A stretch of DNA of 64,000 nt from JBDSKH01 sp035495435 (GTDB lineage Bacteria > Actinomycetota > Actinomycetes > Actinomycetales > Microbacteriaceae). The stretch covers positions 1 to 64,000 of the forward strand of contig DATJFV010000051.1 of assembly GCA_035495435.1 (NCBI GenBank), read 5' to 3'. Shown in pieces: positions 16,735 through 25,524 of this stretch. The translations under genes and the position numbers were made by a program. The notes beneath the pieces were generated by a model. That model ran no database searches, had not been told where the DNA came from, and worked only from the letters and a program-made list of their open reading frames with translations. Every line of letters begins with the position of its first letter. Within the stretch, counting starts at the first letter, position 1.

Positions 16735-17799
16735 CTAGCCGCGCTGACGCCCTCCGAGTGCGCGATCGTCGGCGTTGCCCGATGCGTCGGTGCGCAGTTC
16801 TTTCGGCAGCGAGAACATCAGATCCTCGTGCGCAGTCGTGATCTCCTCGATCTGCCGGTATCCGGCATCGGAGAGATCGTCGAGCACCTCACGCACGAGA
16901 ACCTCGGGAACACTGGCGCCGCTGGTCACACCGACCGAGCGCACGCCGTCGAGCCACTCCTGCTGGATCTCGCTGGCGTAGTCGACCCGGTGCGCCGCCT
17001 TCGCGCCGTACTCGCGTGCCACCTCGACCAGGCGCACGCTGTTGGAGCTGTTGGCTGACCCGACCACGATGACGAGGTCGGCCTGGGGTGCCACCTTCTT
17101 GATCGCGACCTGCCGGTTCTGCGTGGCGTAGCAGATGTCGTCCGAGGGCGGATCCTGCAGGTGCGGGAACCGCTCGCGCAGCAGACGCACGGTGTCCATC
17201 GTCTCGTCGACGCTGAGGGTGGTCTGCGAGATCCACACCAGATTGTCGGTGTCGGGCACCTCGAGGGTCGCGACCTCCTCGGGACTGTTCACCAGGATGG
17301 TGCGCTCGGGCGCCTGCCCCATGGTGCCCTCGACCTCTTCATGGCCGGCATGACCGATGAGCAGGATGGTGGCGTCGGCTTTCGCGAACCGCTGCGCCTC
17401 GCGATGCACCTTCGTCACGAGCGGGCAGGTGGCGTCGATCGCCTGGAGCCCGCGTTCCTCGGCCCCGGCCACCACCGCCGGGCTCACCCCGTGCGCACTG
17501 AACACGATGTGCGAGCCGGGCGGCACCTCGTCGACGTCGTCGACGAAGATCGCGCCGCGCTTCTCGAGTTCGCTCACCACATGCACGTTGTGCACGATCT
17601 GCTTGCGCACATAGACCGGGCTGCCGTAGTGCTCGAGCGCCTTCTCGACGGCGATGACGGCGCGGTCGACGCCGGCGCAGTAGCCACGCGGCGCGGCGAG
17701 GAGCACGCGCTTCTCACCGTCGACGGGCAGGTCCTTGAGGCGCCCGCGCGGGCCCGGAACATGCGGGTCGGCGAGGGCGACGTGCCCGTTGGTGATCAC
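16735..17799 (-). CDS. ispH: 4-hydroxy-3-methylbut-2-enyl diphosphate reductase
   Basis: The 354-residue iron-sulfur enzyme performs the last step of the MEP isoprenoid pathway, yielding isopentenyl and dimethylallyl diphosphate. The three cluster-binding cysteines lie in PRGYCAGVDRA, DATCPLVTKVH and DDICYATQNRQ; substrate-site residues are in HAGHEEVEG and SANSSNSVRL. The start is GTG 17799, and about 28 extra N-terminal residues precede the conserved KRVLLAAPRGYC. With uppS further along, the window holds both ends of the route to undecaprenyl phosphate. Confidence 0.97.
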   Translation of the reverse strand: MITNGHVALADPHVPGPRGRLKDLPVDGEKRVLLAAPRGYCAGVDRAVIAVEKALEHYGSPVYVRKQIVHNVHVVSELEKRGAIFVDDVDEVPPGSHIVFSAHGVSPAVVAGAEERGLQAIDATCPLVTKVHREAQRFAKADATILLIGHAGHEEVEGTMGQAPERTILVNSPEEVATLEVPDTDNLVWISQTTLSVDETMDTVRLLRERFPHLQDPPSDDICYATQNRQVAIKKVAPQADLVIVVGSANSSNSVRLVEVAREYGAKAAHRVDYASEIQQEWLDGVRSVGVTSGASVPEVLVREVLDDLSDAGYRQIEEITTAHEDLMFSLPKELRTDASGNADDRALGGRQRG

Positions 17800-17849
17800 G
17801 TGACCAGTCTACGGACGCGGGCTGGGCGCGTCCGGCTGCTCGCACTCGA

Positions 17850-18440
17850 CTACTGCGTGCGGAACGAGGCGAAGAAGCCCTGCGCGATCTCCGGGCCGGC
17901 GTTCTGGGCGACGAGCTGGTACTGGGTGTCGCCATCGATCGCGATGATGATGCGCAGGGTGCCGCTCGGGACGAGGATGTTGGCCGAGATGCCGGGGATG
18001 CCGTCGATCGTCGTGGGGTCGGAGGACACCAGGCGGGCACCCTTGATTCCGGCGACCGCAGAGGTGAGCGATGACGCCAACGAGGCGTTGACATCGGTCA
18101 GCAGACCCGCCGGGTAGGTCGCGCCGTTCGAGATCAGGCTGCGGGTGCCGTCGCTCCAGATCGCGGAGGTCAGGGCGACCTGGAAGTCGCCGACGGGCAC
18201 CGTCTTGGACTGCTCGAGCGGCTCCGAGGGGAACTCGACGCTGTAGCCGTACTCGTCCGAGGTGTACGTGAACCCCGCATCGGTGGAGGTGGGGCTGGGG
18301 GTCGGCATGGCTGCGGTCTTCGCGCCGGCAGCCTCGATCAGCGCGCGGACGCCGAAGAACAGACCCAGCGCGAGGACGAGCACGACGGCGACAGCAACGA
18401 TGATGCGCGTGCGCCGGGTGGGCGGGGCGGGGGTGGTCAC
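17850..18440 (-). CDS. Membrane-anchored hypothetical protein
   Basis: The 196-residue protein has a short basic N-terminus, one membrane helix (residues 12-33, IIVAVAVVLVLALGLFFGV), a Pro/Ser/Thr linker and an exported domain beginning YTSDEYGYSVEFPSEP. The segment YSVEFPSEP followed by alternating strands resembles PsbP/DUF1795-type folds, but I cannot assign it firmly. It is not recognised functionally. It is divergent from xseA (69-bp gap) and 50 bp upstream of ispH on the same strand. Confidence 0.75.
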   Translation of the reverse strand: MTTPAPPTRRTRIIVAVAVVLVLALGLFFGVRALIEAAGAKTAAMPTPSPTSTDAGFTYTSDEYGYSVEFPSEPLEQSKTVPVGDFQVALTSAIWSDGTRSLISNGATYPAGLLTDVNASLASSLTSAVAGIKGARLVSSDPTTIDGIPGISANILVPSGTLRIIIAIDGDTQYQLVAQNAGPEIAQGFFASFRTQ

Positions 18441-18509
18441 CGGGGAAGTCTACGAGGGCCGACGTGGACAATTCGCGCCCTCGTCGCCGGCATCGCGTAG
18501 CCTGACCGC

Positions 18510-19769
18510 GTGACCGACGCCCCCGTCGCCCGCTCGACCGGCGACCAGCCCTCCAGCCCCGACTCGCCCTGGCCCGTCGCGGTCGTCGCGGGCAAGATCA
18601 AGGGCTGGATCGAGCGGCTCGGCACGGTCTGGGTCGAGGGCGAGCTGGCGCAGTGGAATGAGCGCAACGGCGCCGTCTTCGGCAAGCTGAAAGATCTCGA
18701 CAGCGACGTGACACTGTCGTTCCAACTCTGGTCCTCGACCCGCGCCAAGCTCACCGAGCAGTTCGCCCAGGGCGACCACGTCATCGCGCTGGCCAAGACC
18801 GAGTTCTGGGTCAAAGGCGGCACGTTGTCCATGCAGGTGCTCAGCATGCGCCACGTCGGCCTCGGCGACCTGCTCGAGCGACTCGAGCGGCTGCGTCGGC
18901 AGCTGGCCTCCGAGGGGCTGTTCGATGCGGCCCGCAAGAAGCCCCTGCCCTTCCTGCCCGGGTGCATCGGGCTGATCACCGGCAAAGACAGCGACGCTGA
19001 GAAAGACGTGCTGCGTAACGCGCAGCTGCGCTGGCCGGGGGTGAACTTCCGGGTGCGGCACGCGGCGGTGCAGGGCGACCGCGCGGCGGCGGATGTGGCG
19101 GCCGCGATTCGCGAGCTCGATGCCGACCCCGAGGTGGAGGTGATCATCGTCGCGCGCGGGGGCGGCGACTTCCAGAACCTGCTGGCCTTCAGCGACGAGA
19201 CCCTGGTGCGCACGGCCGCGGCGTGTACGACTCCGCTCGTCAGCGCCATCGGACACGAGGCCGACCGGCCTCTGCTCGACGAGGTCGCCGATCTGCGGGC
19301 GTCCACCCCGACCGATGCCGCCAAGCGTGTCGTCCCCGACGTCGCCGACGAGCTCGCCCGCGTGCAGCAGGCCCGGTCGCGCATGCTGATGCGGGTCACC
19401 GGCATGGTCGGCCACGAGATCGAACGCATCGGCAGCGTGCGCTCGCGGCCGGTGCTCGCCGACCCGAGCCGGATGATCACCCAGCGCTCCGAGGAGGTGA
19501 CGCGCTGGGTCGCACGCGGGTCCGAGCTCATCGATTTCTGCATCGAGCGCGCCGAGCGGGGTCTCGCCGAGGTCGCCGGGCAACTGCGAGCGCTGTCGCC
19601 TGCACGCACCCTCGAGCGCGGGTACGCGATCGCGCAGCGAGCCGACGGGCATGTGCTGCGAGGCGTGGCGGATGCCGCGGCGGGCGATCGACTCCTCCTC
19701 ACCCTGAGCGACGGGTCGCTGTCCACCACCGTCGACGCCACCGGGGCGCCCGCCGAGCCGCGCGGATAA
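18510..19769 (+). CDS. xseA: Exodeoxyribonuclease VII large subunit
   Basis: The 419-residue protein is the catalytic subunit of the single-strand-specific exonuclease VII that trims single-stranded DNA to oligonucleotides in repair. The N-terminal OB fold covers about residues 15-120; the catalytic core includes PGCIGLITGKDSDAEKDVL, VARGGGDFQNLLAFSDETL and SAIGHEADRPLLDEVADLRA. A GTG start is used. The small subunit xseB follows 10 bp downstream. Length is near the family norm, with a shortened coiled-coil part. Confidence 0.96.
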   Translation: MTDAPVARSTGDQPSSPDSPWPVAVVAGKIKGWIERLGTVWVEGELAQWNERNGAVFGKLKDLDSDVTLSFQLWSSTRAKLTEQFAQGDHVIALAKTEFWVKGGTLSMQVLSMRHVGLGDLLERLERLRRQLASEGLFDAARKKPLPFLPGCIGLITGKDSDAEKDVLRNAQLRWPGVNFRVRHAAVQGDRAAADVAAAIRELDADPEVEVIIVARGGGDFQNLLAFSDETLVRTAAACTTPLVSAIGHEADRPLLDEVADLRASTPTDAAKRVVPDVADELARVQQARSRMLMRVTGMVGHEIERIGSVRSRPVLADPSRMITQRSEEVTRWVARGSELIDFCIERAERGLAEVAGQLRALSPARTLERGYAIAQRADGHVLRGVADAAAGDRLLLTLSDGSLSTTVDATGAPAEPRG

Positions 19770-19779
19770 AGTAGACGCG

Positions 19780-20001
19780 ATGTCCGATTCAGCCCCCACC
19801 GAGGTCTCGTCCCTGTCGTACGAAGAGGCGCGCGACGAACTCATCCGGGTGGTGACCGAGCTCGAGCAGGGCGCCGCCACGCTCGAGCAGTCGCTGGCCC
19901 TGTGGGAGCGCGGCGAGGCGCTGGCAGCGCGCTGCGAAGAGTGGCTGCTCGGCGCGAAGGCACGGCTCGACGCCGCCCGTGCCGCGTCCACGCAGTCATG
20001 A
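19780..20001 (+). CDS. xseB: Exodeoxyribonuclease VII small subunit
   Basis: The 73-residue protein matches XseB in length and sequence (LSYEEARDELIRVVTELEQG, SLALWERGEALAARCEEWL). It forms a helical hairpin that binds XseA in the exonuclease VII complex. It sits directly after xseA and its TGA overlaps the ATG of the DUF4245 gene, so four genes from xseA to the carbonic anhydrase look co-transcribed. Confidence 0.95.
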   Translation: MSDSAPTEVSSLSYEEARDELIRVVTELEQGAATLEQSLALWERGEALAARCEEWLLGAKARLDAARAASTQS

Positions 20002-20648
20002 CACCGCCCCGCGCGACCGACGAATCCGGCAGGCCCATCGTCGCCGAACTCGGGCGCGCCGAGACCCCCGACGAGATCGCCGACCGCAAGGCCGCGGCGC
20101 GAGCGACTCGCCGCTCCAATCAGACGGTCTTCAATCTCGTGATCGCCCTGGTCGCCTCTCTCCTCATCGGCGGCATCCTCGTCTTCAGCTGGGTCAGCCG
20201 CCCCGCGGTGTCGCAACTCGAAGCGGTCGACTACCGCTCGGTCGCGGCCGACGCACAGCGATCCGTCGAGGTGCCCCTGGCCGTGCCGCAGCTTCCCGCG
20301 GGGTGGAGCGCCAACCGGGCCGAGCTGGTTCCGGCGGGCCCGGATGGGGTGGCGAGCTGGCAGATCGGGTTCCTCACCCCGTCGGGCGAGTACATCGGCC
20401 TCGTGCAGGGCATCGATGCCAACGACTCGTGGACCGCCCAGCAGACAGCGAACTCTGCGGCGACCGGTCCGTTCGCGGGTGCTCCCGGGTGGACGGCGTA
20501 CGACCGGCGCGACGTCGACGATCCGGGCAACCTCGCCTTCGCCCTGGTCGCGAGCTTCGACCGCTCGACCGTGGTGCTCGGCGGCACCGCGGGCGCCGAC
20601 GAGTTCGCCACCCTGGCCACCGCCGTCGCAGAGGAGCTGACCCCATGA
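19998..20648 (+). CDS. DUF4245 family membrane-anchored protein
   Basis: The 216-residue protein has a charged cytoplasmic N-terminus of about 45 residues, one membrane helix (FNLVIALVASLLIGGILVFSWV) and an extracytoplasmic domain with VPLAVPQLPAGWSANRAEL, typical of DUF4245. The family is widespread in actinobacteria near xseB and fumC; its role is unknown. ATG 19998 overlaps the xseB stop, and its own stop overlaps the carbonic anhydrase start, which fixes both ends. Confidence 0.88.
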   Translation: MTPPRATDESGRPIVAELGRAETPDEIADRKAAARATRRSNQTVFNLVIALVASLLIGGILVFSWVSRPAVSQLEAVDYRSVAADAQRSVEVPLAVPQLPAGWSANRAELVPAGPDGVASWQIGFLTPSGEYIGLVQGIDANDSWTAQQTANSAATGPFAGAPGWTAYDRRDVDDPGNLAFALVASFDRSTVVLGGTAGADEFATLATAVAEELTP

Positions 20649-21262
20649 CCGAGCGCACTCCGGCCGACGTCTGGCGCGAGATGACTCGCGGTAACGAGCG
20701 GTTCGTCGCAGGCGAGCCGCGGCATCCGCGGCAGGACGTCGAGCGGCGCGCCGAACTGGCCGAGGGTCAGGCCCCGCACGCGGCGCTGTTCGGGTGCAGC
20801 GACTCGCGTCTGGCCGCCGAGATCATCTTCGACAAGGGCCTGGGCGACCTGTTCGTGGTGCGCAACGCGGGCCAGGTGATCTCCGACTCGGTGATCGGCT
20901 CGCTCGAATACGCGGTGGCGGTGCTCGGCGTTCCGCTCATCGTCGTCCTCGGCCACGACGCCTGCGGGGCGGTGCAGGCGGCCATCGACCAGGCCGCACC
21001 CGACGCACCCGCGCTGCCCGCCCACATCCGCAGCCTGGTGGCACCGATCGCACCCGCCGTCGCGCGCGTCGCACCGGTCGACGGCGCCCGCGACCCTCAG
21101 GAGGTCGGGCGCGAACATCTGCGCGACACCGTCGCCGAACTGGTGGCCCACTCCGAACTCATCAGCGACGCGATCGCCGCCGGTACGCTGGCAGTCGTGG
21201 GCGCCAACTACCGGCTGAGCGAAGGCCGCGTCGTGCCCGACGTCATCGTCGGCGCCGTCTAG
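20645..21262 (+). CDS. Beta-class carbonic anhydrase
   Basis: The 205-residue enzyme interconverts CO2 and bicarbonate. The zinc ligands C51, H104 and C107 and the catalytic D53-R55 pair are visible in LFGCSDSRLAAE and VVLGHDACGAV. It has no signal peptide, so it acts in the cytoplasm, supplying bicarbonate for carboxylations. It is translationally coupled to the DUF4245 gene and 36 bp ahead of fumC on the same strand. Confidence 0.95.
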   Translation: MTERTPADVWREMTRGNERFVAGEPRHPRQDVERRAELAEGQAPHAALFGCSDSRLAAEIIFDKGLGDLFVVRNAGQVISDSVIGSLEYAVAVLGVPLIVVLGHDACGAVQAAIDQAAPDAPALPAHIRSLVAPIAPAVARVAPVDGARDPQEVGREHLRDTVAELVAHSELISDAIAAGTLAVVGANYRLSEGRVVPDVIVGAV

Positions 21263-21298
21263 CCCCACCCCCTCTCCCTACGAAAGGCGCACGTCGCT

Positions 21299-22693
21299 GT
21301 GAGCAGTTCAGAGTTCCGCATCGAGCACGACACGATGGGCGAGGTGCGGGTGCCCGCATCAGCCCTGTACGGCGCCCAGACCCAGCGCGCGGTCGAGAAC
21401 TTCCCCATCTCGGGCTCCGGTCTCGAGCCCGCGCAGATCGTGGCGCTCGCGCGGATCAAACGGGCAGCCGCGGTCGTCAACAAAGACCTCGGCGTGGTCG
21501 CCCCCGAGATCGCGGACGCGATCGTCTTCGCCGCCGACCAACTGATCGCCGGTGAGCACCACGACCAGTTCCCGGTCGACACCTACCAGACCGGCTCGGG
21601 CACCAGCTCGAACATGAACATCAACGAGGTGCTCGCAGCGCTGGCCACCCAGAAGCTGGGCTCGGCGGTGCACCCCAACGACCACGTGAACGCCTCGCAG
21701 TCCTCCAACGACGTGTTCCCGACCTCGGTGCACGTTGCGGTCACCGGGGCGCTGCTCGGCGACCTGGTGCCCGCACTCGAGCACCTCGCGGTCGCGCTGG
21801 AACGCAAGGCCGAGCTGTGGAAGGGGGCCGTCAAGTCCGGCCGCACCCACCTGATGGACGCAACGCCCGTCACCCTCGGTCAGGAGTTCGGCGGCTACGC
21901 GCGGCAGGTCCGGCTCGGGATCGAGCGGGTGCAGGCGACGATCCCGCGCGTCGCCGAGGTCCCGCTCGGCGGCACAGCGGTCGGCACCGGTATCAACACG
22001 CCGGCCGGGTTCTCGCAGCAGGTGATCCGCATCCTCGCCGAGACCGCACAGCTGCCGATCACCGAGGCGCAGGACCACTTCGAGGCCCAGGGTGCGCGTG
22101 ACGGACTCGTCGAGGCATCCGGCGCCCTGCGCACCATCGCGGTGTCGCTCACCAAGATCTGCAACGACCTGCGGTGGATGGGGTCGGGCCCCAACACCGG
22201 GCTCGGCGAGCTGCACATCCCCGATCTGCAGCCCGGCTCGTCGATCATGCCCGGCAAGGTCAACCCGGTCATCCCCGAAGCGGTGATCATGGTCGGCGCG
22301 CGGGTGGTCGGCAACGACGCCACCATCGCCTGGGCCGGCGCGACCGGCGCCTTCGAACTCAACGTCGCCATCCCCGTGATGGGTACGGCGCTGCTGGAGT
22401 CGATCCGGCTGCTGACGAACTCCAGCCGGCTGCTGGCCGACAAGACGGTCGACGGCCTCGAGGCCAACCTCGAGCGCGCCCGCAAGTTCGCCGAAGCCTC
22501 TCCCTCGATCGTCACCCCGCTGAACAAGCTGATCGGCTACGAGAACGCCGCGAAGATCGCCAAGCACTCGGTCGCCGAAGGCATGACCGTGCGCGAGGCG
22601 GTCATCGACCTCGGTTTCGTCGAGCGCGGCGAGGTCACCGAAGAGCAGCTGGACACGGCACTCGATGTGCTCAGCATGACCCACCCGTCCTGA
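21299..22693 (+). CDS. fumC: Class II fumarate hydratase
   Basis: The 464-residue TCA-cycle enzyme hydrates fumarate to malate without an iron-sulfur cluster. The fumarase/aspartase signature GSSIMPGKVNPVIPE carries the catalytic Ser, and SGRTHLMDATPVTLGQEF supplies the conserved His region. GTG 21299 has GAAAGG about 11 nt upstream. It lies in the same direction as the carbonic anhydrase and may be in the same transcript. Confidence 0.97.
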   Translation: MSSSEFRIEHDTMGEVRVPASALYGAQTQRAVENFPISGSGLEPAQIVALARIKRAAAVVNKDLGVVAPEIADAIVFAADQLIAGEHHDQFPVDTYQTGSGTSSNMNINEVLAALATQKLGSAVHPNDHVNASQSSNDVFPTSVHVAVTGALLGDLVPALEHLAVALERKAELWKGAVKSGRTHLMDATPVTLGQEFGGYARQVRLGIERVQATIPRVAEVPLGGTAVGTGINTPAGFSQQVIRILAETAQLPITEAQDHFEAQGARDGLVEASGALRTIAVSLTKICNDLRWMGSGPNTGLGELHIPDLQPGSSIMPGKVNPVIPEAVIMVGARVVGNDATIAWAGATGAFELNVAIPVMGTALLESIRLLTNSSRLLADKTVDGLEANLERARKFAEASPSIVTPLNKLIGYENAAKIAKHSVAEGMTVREAVIDLGFVERGEVTEEQLDTALDVLSMTHPS

Positions 22694-22724
22694 CGTCGGC
22701 GCACAGTCGGCGTAGCGTGGACCC

Positions 22725-23486
22725 GTGAAGGTGCTCAGCTACAACCTCGAGAAGAACAAGGCCGTGGGCGAACTGCTCGCCCTCACCGAAGCGCATGACC
22801 TCGACCTGATCTGCCTGCAGGAGGCCGACGCCGACGCGCTTCCCACCGAGCTCGGGGGGCTGCACCTCGTCGACCGCACCTACGCCAACCGGCTGGGCCT
22901 GGCGATCTACCACCGGCGTGACCGGTACAGCCCGATGCACACCGAAGCCTTCGCCCTCAAGAAGTCACTGCACGACCGCGTCGCCAAACCCGCGCACGAA
23001 CGGCTGCTCGCGACCCGGCTCATCGACCGGGCGACCGACCACGAACTGGTCGTCGCCTCCTTCCACGCCGCACCGCTGACCGCCCTCAACTCGCTGCGGC
23101 GCGCACAGATCGCCTCCGCGCACGAGCGACTGGGCGAGCTCGGACCGGGCCTGCCGCACCTCATGGTCGGCGACTACAACTACCCGCTGTTCCGGCGCGG
23201 CCTCGGGCGCAGCATGACCAAGACCGGCCACGACCTCACCTTCAGCGACGGTCGCACCTACACCCGGTACAAGTTCCTGCGCGGCCACTTCGACTTCGCC
23301 ACCAGCATCGGGATGGCCATCACCACCGTGCAGACCCTCCCCCAGGGCGAATCCGACCACCTGCCGATCCTGGTGTCCGCCACCTACGGCGAGATCCCCG
23401 ACGTGCCCGACCCCAGCACCCCGGACAGCAGTTCGGACAGCGCCCCGGGCACGAGCGCAAGCCAGACCAGCAGCGCCACCCAGTAG
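22725..23486 (+). CDS. Endonuclease/exonuclease/phosphatase family protein
   Basis: The 253-residue protein has the EEP fold of DNase I and AP endonucleases: KVLSYNLEKN at the start, DLICLQEAD with the metal-binding Glu, VVASFHAAPLTALN, MVGDYNYPLF, and the closing HxD-like ESDHLPILV. It may be a phosphodiesterase acting on nucleic acid or phosphate esters; the substrate is unknown. The last 35 residues are a low-complexity Ser/Thr/Asp/Pro tail whose DNA is also the 3' end of the convergent prepilin peptidase gene (103-bp overlap). Confidence 0.85.
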   Translation: MKVLSYNLEKNKAVGELLALTEAHDLDLICLQEADADALPTELGGLHLVDRTYANRLGLAIYHRRDRYSPMHTEAFALKKSLHDRVAKPAHERLLATRLIDRATDHELVVASFHAAPLTALNSLRRAQIASAHERLGELGPGLPHLMVGDYNYPLFRRGLGRSMTKTGHDLTFSDGRTYTRYKFLRGHFDFATSIGMAITTVQTLPQGESDHLPILVSATYGEIPDVPDPSTPDSSSDSAPGTSASQTSSATQ

Positions 23487-23902
23487 CCGGCCAGCATCGC
23501 CGGCCCGAATGCGATCCGCGCCCGCCGGCCGTGACGCATCAGGGCGACGGATGCGGCGGCGCCGCCCAGCAGGAACGCGGCGATGGGTGCGCCGAGGCCC
23601 ACACCCGCGGCGGGGCATGCCAACCCGATCAGCGCCGCGAGCTTCACATCGCCCATGCCCACTCCGCCCGCGAACGCCAAGACCAGAAGCAGCCCGGCGT
23701 AGCCCAGCGCAGCGAGCACCGGCAGCACGCTCGGCTGCAACGCGGCCGCGACCAGCCCGACCACGACTCCGGGTACCACGATGCGGTTCGGCAGCCGATG
23801 ATCGCGCAGGTCGGAGCGCACCAGGGCCGGGGTCACGGCGACGAGGTAGACGACGGGGACGAGGGCTGCGGCCGGCACGCGCGCCAGAGTAGCCGTGCGC
23901 AT
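23384..23902 (-). CDS. Prepilin peptidase, A24 family (short form)
   Basis: The 172-residue integral membrane aspartic peptidase has the two catalytic Asp motifs SDLRDHRLPNR and GMGDVKLAAL. It lacks the N-terminal methylase domain, like TadV/CpaA-type peptidases that process Flp/Tad pilins. ATG 23902 is preferred, because the longer GTG frame begins inside an intergenic repeat at 23941. No pilin or Tad secretion genes are in the window, so it is an isolated copy. Its last 103 bp overlap the convergent EEP gene. Confidence 0.88.
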   Translation of the reverse strand: MRTATLARVPAAALVPVVYLVAVTPALVRSDLRDHRLPNRIVVPGVVVGLVAAALQPSVLPVLAALGYAGLLLVLAFAGGVGMGDVKLAALIGLACPAAGVGLGAPIAAFLLGGAAASVALMRHGRRARIAFGPAMLAGYWVALLVWLALVPGALSELLSGVLGSGTSGISP

Positions 23903-23940
23903 GAGAGCGGGCGCGCGAGTATCCACAGGGGGTCTCGACA

Positions 23941-24002
23941 CGCCGCTGCGCGGCTACTCGACCGGCAGGGTCGCCGCTGCGCGGCTACTCGACCGGCAGG
24001 GT
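23941..24002. repeat. Two perfect 31-bp tandem copies of a REP-like element
   Basis: Units 23941-23971 and 23972-24002 are identical. Each contains the hairpin GCCGC-TGC-GCGGC and the word GGCTACTCGACC. A related single copy with hairpin GCCGCC-GGA-GGCGGC is at 35975-36004. The array begins right after the phoH coding end (its TAA is 24004-24002) and sits upstream of the prepilin peptidase. Such elements ending in GCTACTCGACC are, to my knowledge, frequent between genes in Microbacteriaceae. Confidence 0.8.
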
Positions 24003-25393
24003 TACGCCAGTTCGTTCGACTCCAGCATCTCGGTGACGAGCGCCGCGATCGCGGAACGCTCCGACCGGGTCAGGGTGATGTGCGCGAACAGCGGGTGCCC
24101 CTTCAGCGTCTCGATGACCGACGCGACCCCGTCGTGCCGGCCGACGCGCAGGTTGTCGCGCTGCGCCACATCGTGGGTCAGCACCACCCGCGAGTTCTGC
24201 CCGATGCGCGACAGCACCGTGAGCAGCACGTTGCGCTCGAGCGACTGGGCCTCGTCGACGATCACGAACGCGTCGTGCAGCGACCGGCCCCGGATGTGCG
24301 TCAGCGGCAGCACCTCGAGCAGACCTCGCTCGACCACCTCCTCGAGCACGTTGTCGCTGACCAGGGCGCCCAGGGTGTCGAACACCGCCTGGCCCCAGGG
24401 GTTCATCTTCTCGTCCTTGTCGCCGGGCAGGTACCCGAGCTCCTGCCCACCCACCGCGTACAGCGGCCGGAACACCATGATCTTGCGGTGCTGCTGCTTC
24501 TCGAGCACCGCCTCGAGGCCGGCGCACAGCGCGAGGGCCGACTTGCCCGTTCCGGCTCGGCCACCGAGCGACACGATGCCGATCTCGGGGTCGAGCAGCA
24601 GATCGATCGCCAGACGCTGCTCGGCGCTGCGGCCGTGCAAGCCGAACACGTCGCGGTCGCCGCGCACCACCCGCAGCTGCCCGGTGCCGACCACCCGCCC
24701 GAGCGCCGAACCGCGATCGGACTTGATCACGAGCGAGGTGTTGACCGGTAGATCCTGCACCAGACGGCTCGAGATCACGGCGTCGTCGTACAGATCCGAC
24801 ATCTGCTCGCTCGACACCTCGATCTCGGCCAAGCCCGTGTAGCCGGAGTCGACGGCGAGTTCCGCGCGGTACTCCTCCGCCGCGAGCCCCACCGAGGCAG
24901 CCTTCACCCGCAGCGGCAGGTCTTTGGAGACCACCACCACATCCAGACCGTCATTGGCCAGGTTCATCGCCACCGCGAGGATGCGGGAGTCGTTGTCGTT
25001 CAGCTGCAGCCCCGAGGGCAGCACCGCCATGTTGGTGTGGTTCAGCTCCACCCGCAGCGACCCGCCACCGTCGCCCACCGCAATCGGGAAGTCGAGCCGC
25101 TCGTGCAGAACGCGCAGCTCGTCCAGGTTGCGCAGCGCCTGCCGCGCGAAGTAGCCGATCTCGGGGTCGTGGCGCTTGGCCTCCAATTCGGAGACCACCA
25201 CCACCGGCAGCACCACCGAGTGCTCCGCGAAGCGGAAGATGGCGCGCGGGTCGCTCAGCAGCACCGAGGTGTCGAGGACGTAGGTACGCTCCCCCTGCCT
25301 CTGCGTTTCCTGACCGTCCGGTGACGGTGCGCTGGTCGACTGGGCCTGAAACGACTGGGCGTGAGAGCGAGGCTGAGGCAAATGCCACTCCAT
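24002..25393 (-). CDS. phoH: PhoH family ATPase with N-terminal PIN domain
   Basis: The 463-residue protein has a PIN ribonuclease domain about residues 35-165 (TYVLDTSVLLSDPRAIF, DNDSRILAVAMNL) fused to a PhoH ATPase domain with Walker A GGRAGTGKSALAL and Walker B AFVIVDEAQSL. The PIN-PhoH architecture (PhoH2 type) is thought to combine RNA unwinding and cleavage. ATG 25393 is taken because upstream sequence lacks family features, although a GTG nine codons earlier is possible. A REP-like array follows the stop directly. Confidence 0.92.
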   Translation of the reverse strand: MEWHLPQPRSHAQSFQAQSTSAPSPDGQETQRQGERTYVLDTSVLLSDPRAIFRFAEHSVVLPVVVVSELEAKRHDPEIGYFARQALRNLDELRVLHERLDFPIAVGDGGGSLRVELNHTNMAVLPSGLQLNDNDSRILAVAMNLANDGLDVVVVSKDLPLRVKAASVGLAAEEYRAELAVDSGYTGLAEIEVSSEQMSDLYDDAVISSRLVQDLPVNTSLVIKSDRGSALGRVVGTGQLRVVRGDRDVFGLHGRSAEQRLAIDLLLDPEIGIVSLGGRAGTGKSALALCAGLEAVLEKQQHRKIMVFRPLYAVGGQELGYLPGDKDEKMNPWGQAVFDTLGALVSDNVLEEVVERGLLEVLPLTHIRGRSLHDAFVIVDEAQSLERNVLLTVLSRIGQNSRVVLTHDVAQRDNLRVGRHDGVASVIETLKGHPLFAHITLTRSERSAIAALVTEMLESNELA

Positions 25394-25524
25394 CCGTCTG
25401 GCGAAGCGGCCGTCATGCACTCGCGGTGCGAACTTATGTGGCCGCTCCGATCGGACGCCGTGTCCGATAGCTGCAACGTAACCCCGGCGGGTGAACACCC
25501 GGGAACGACACGCCCGCAGTCGGC

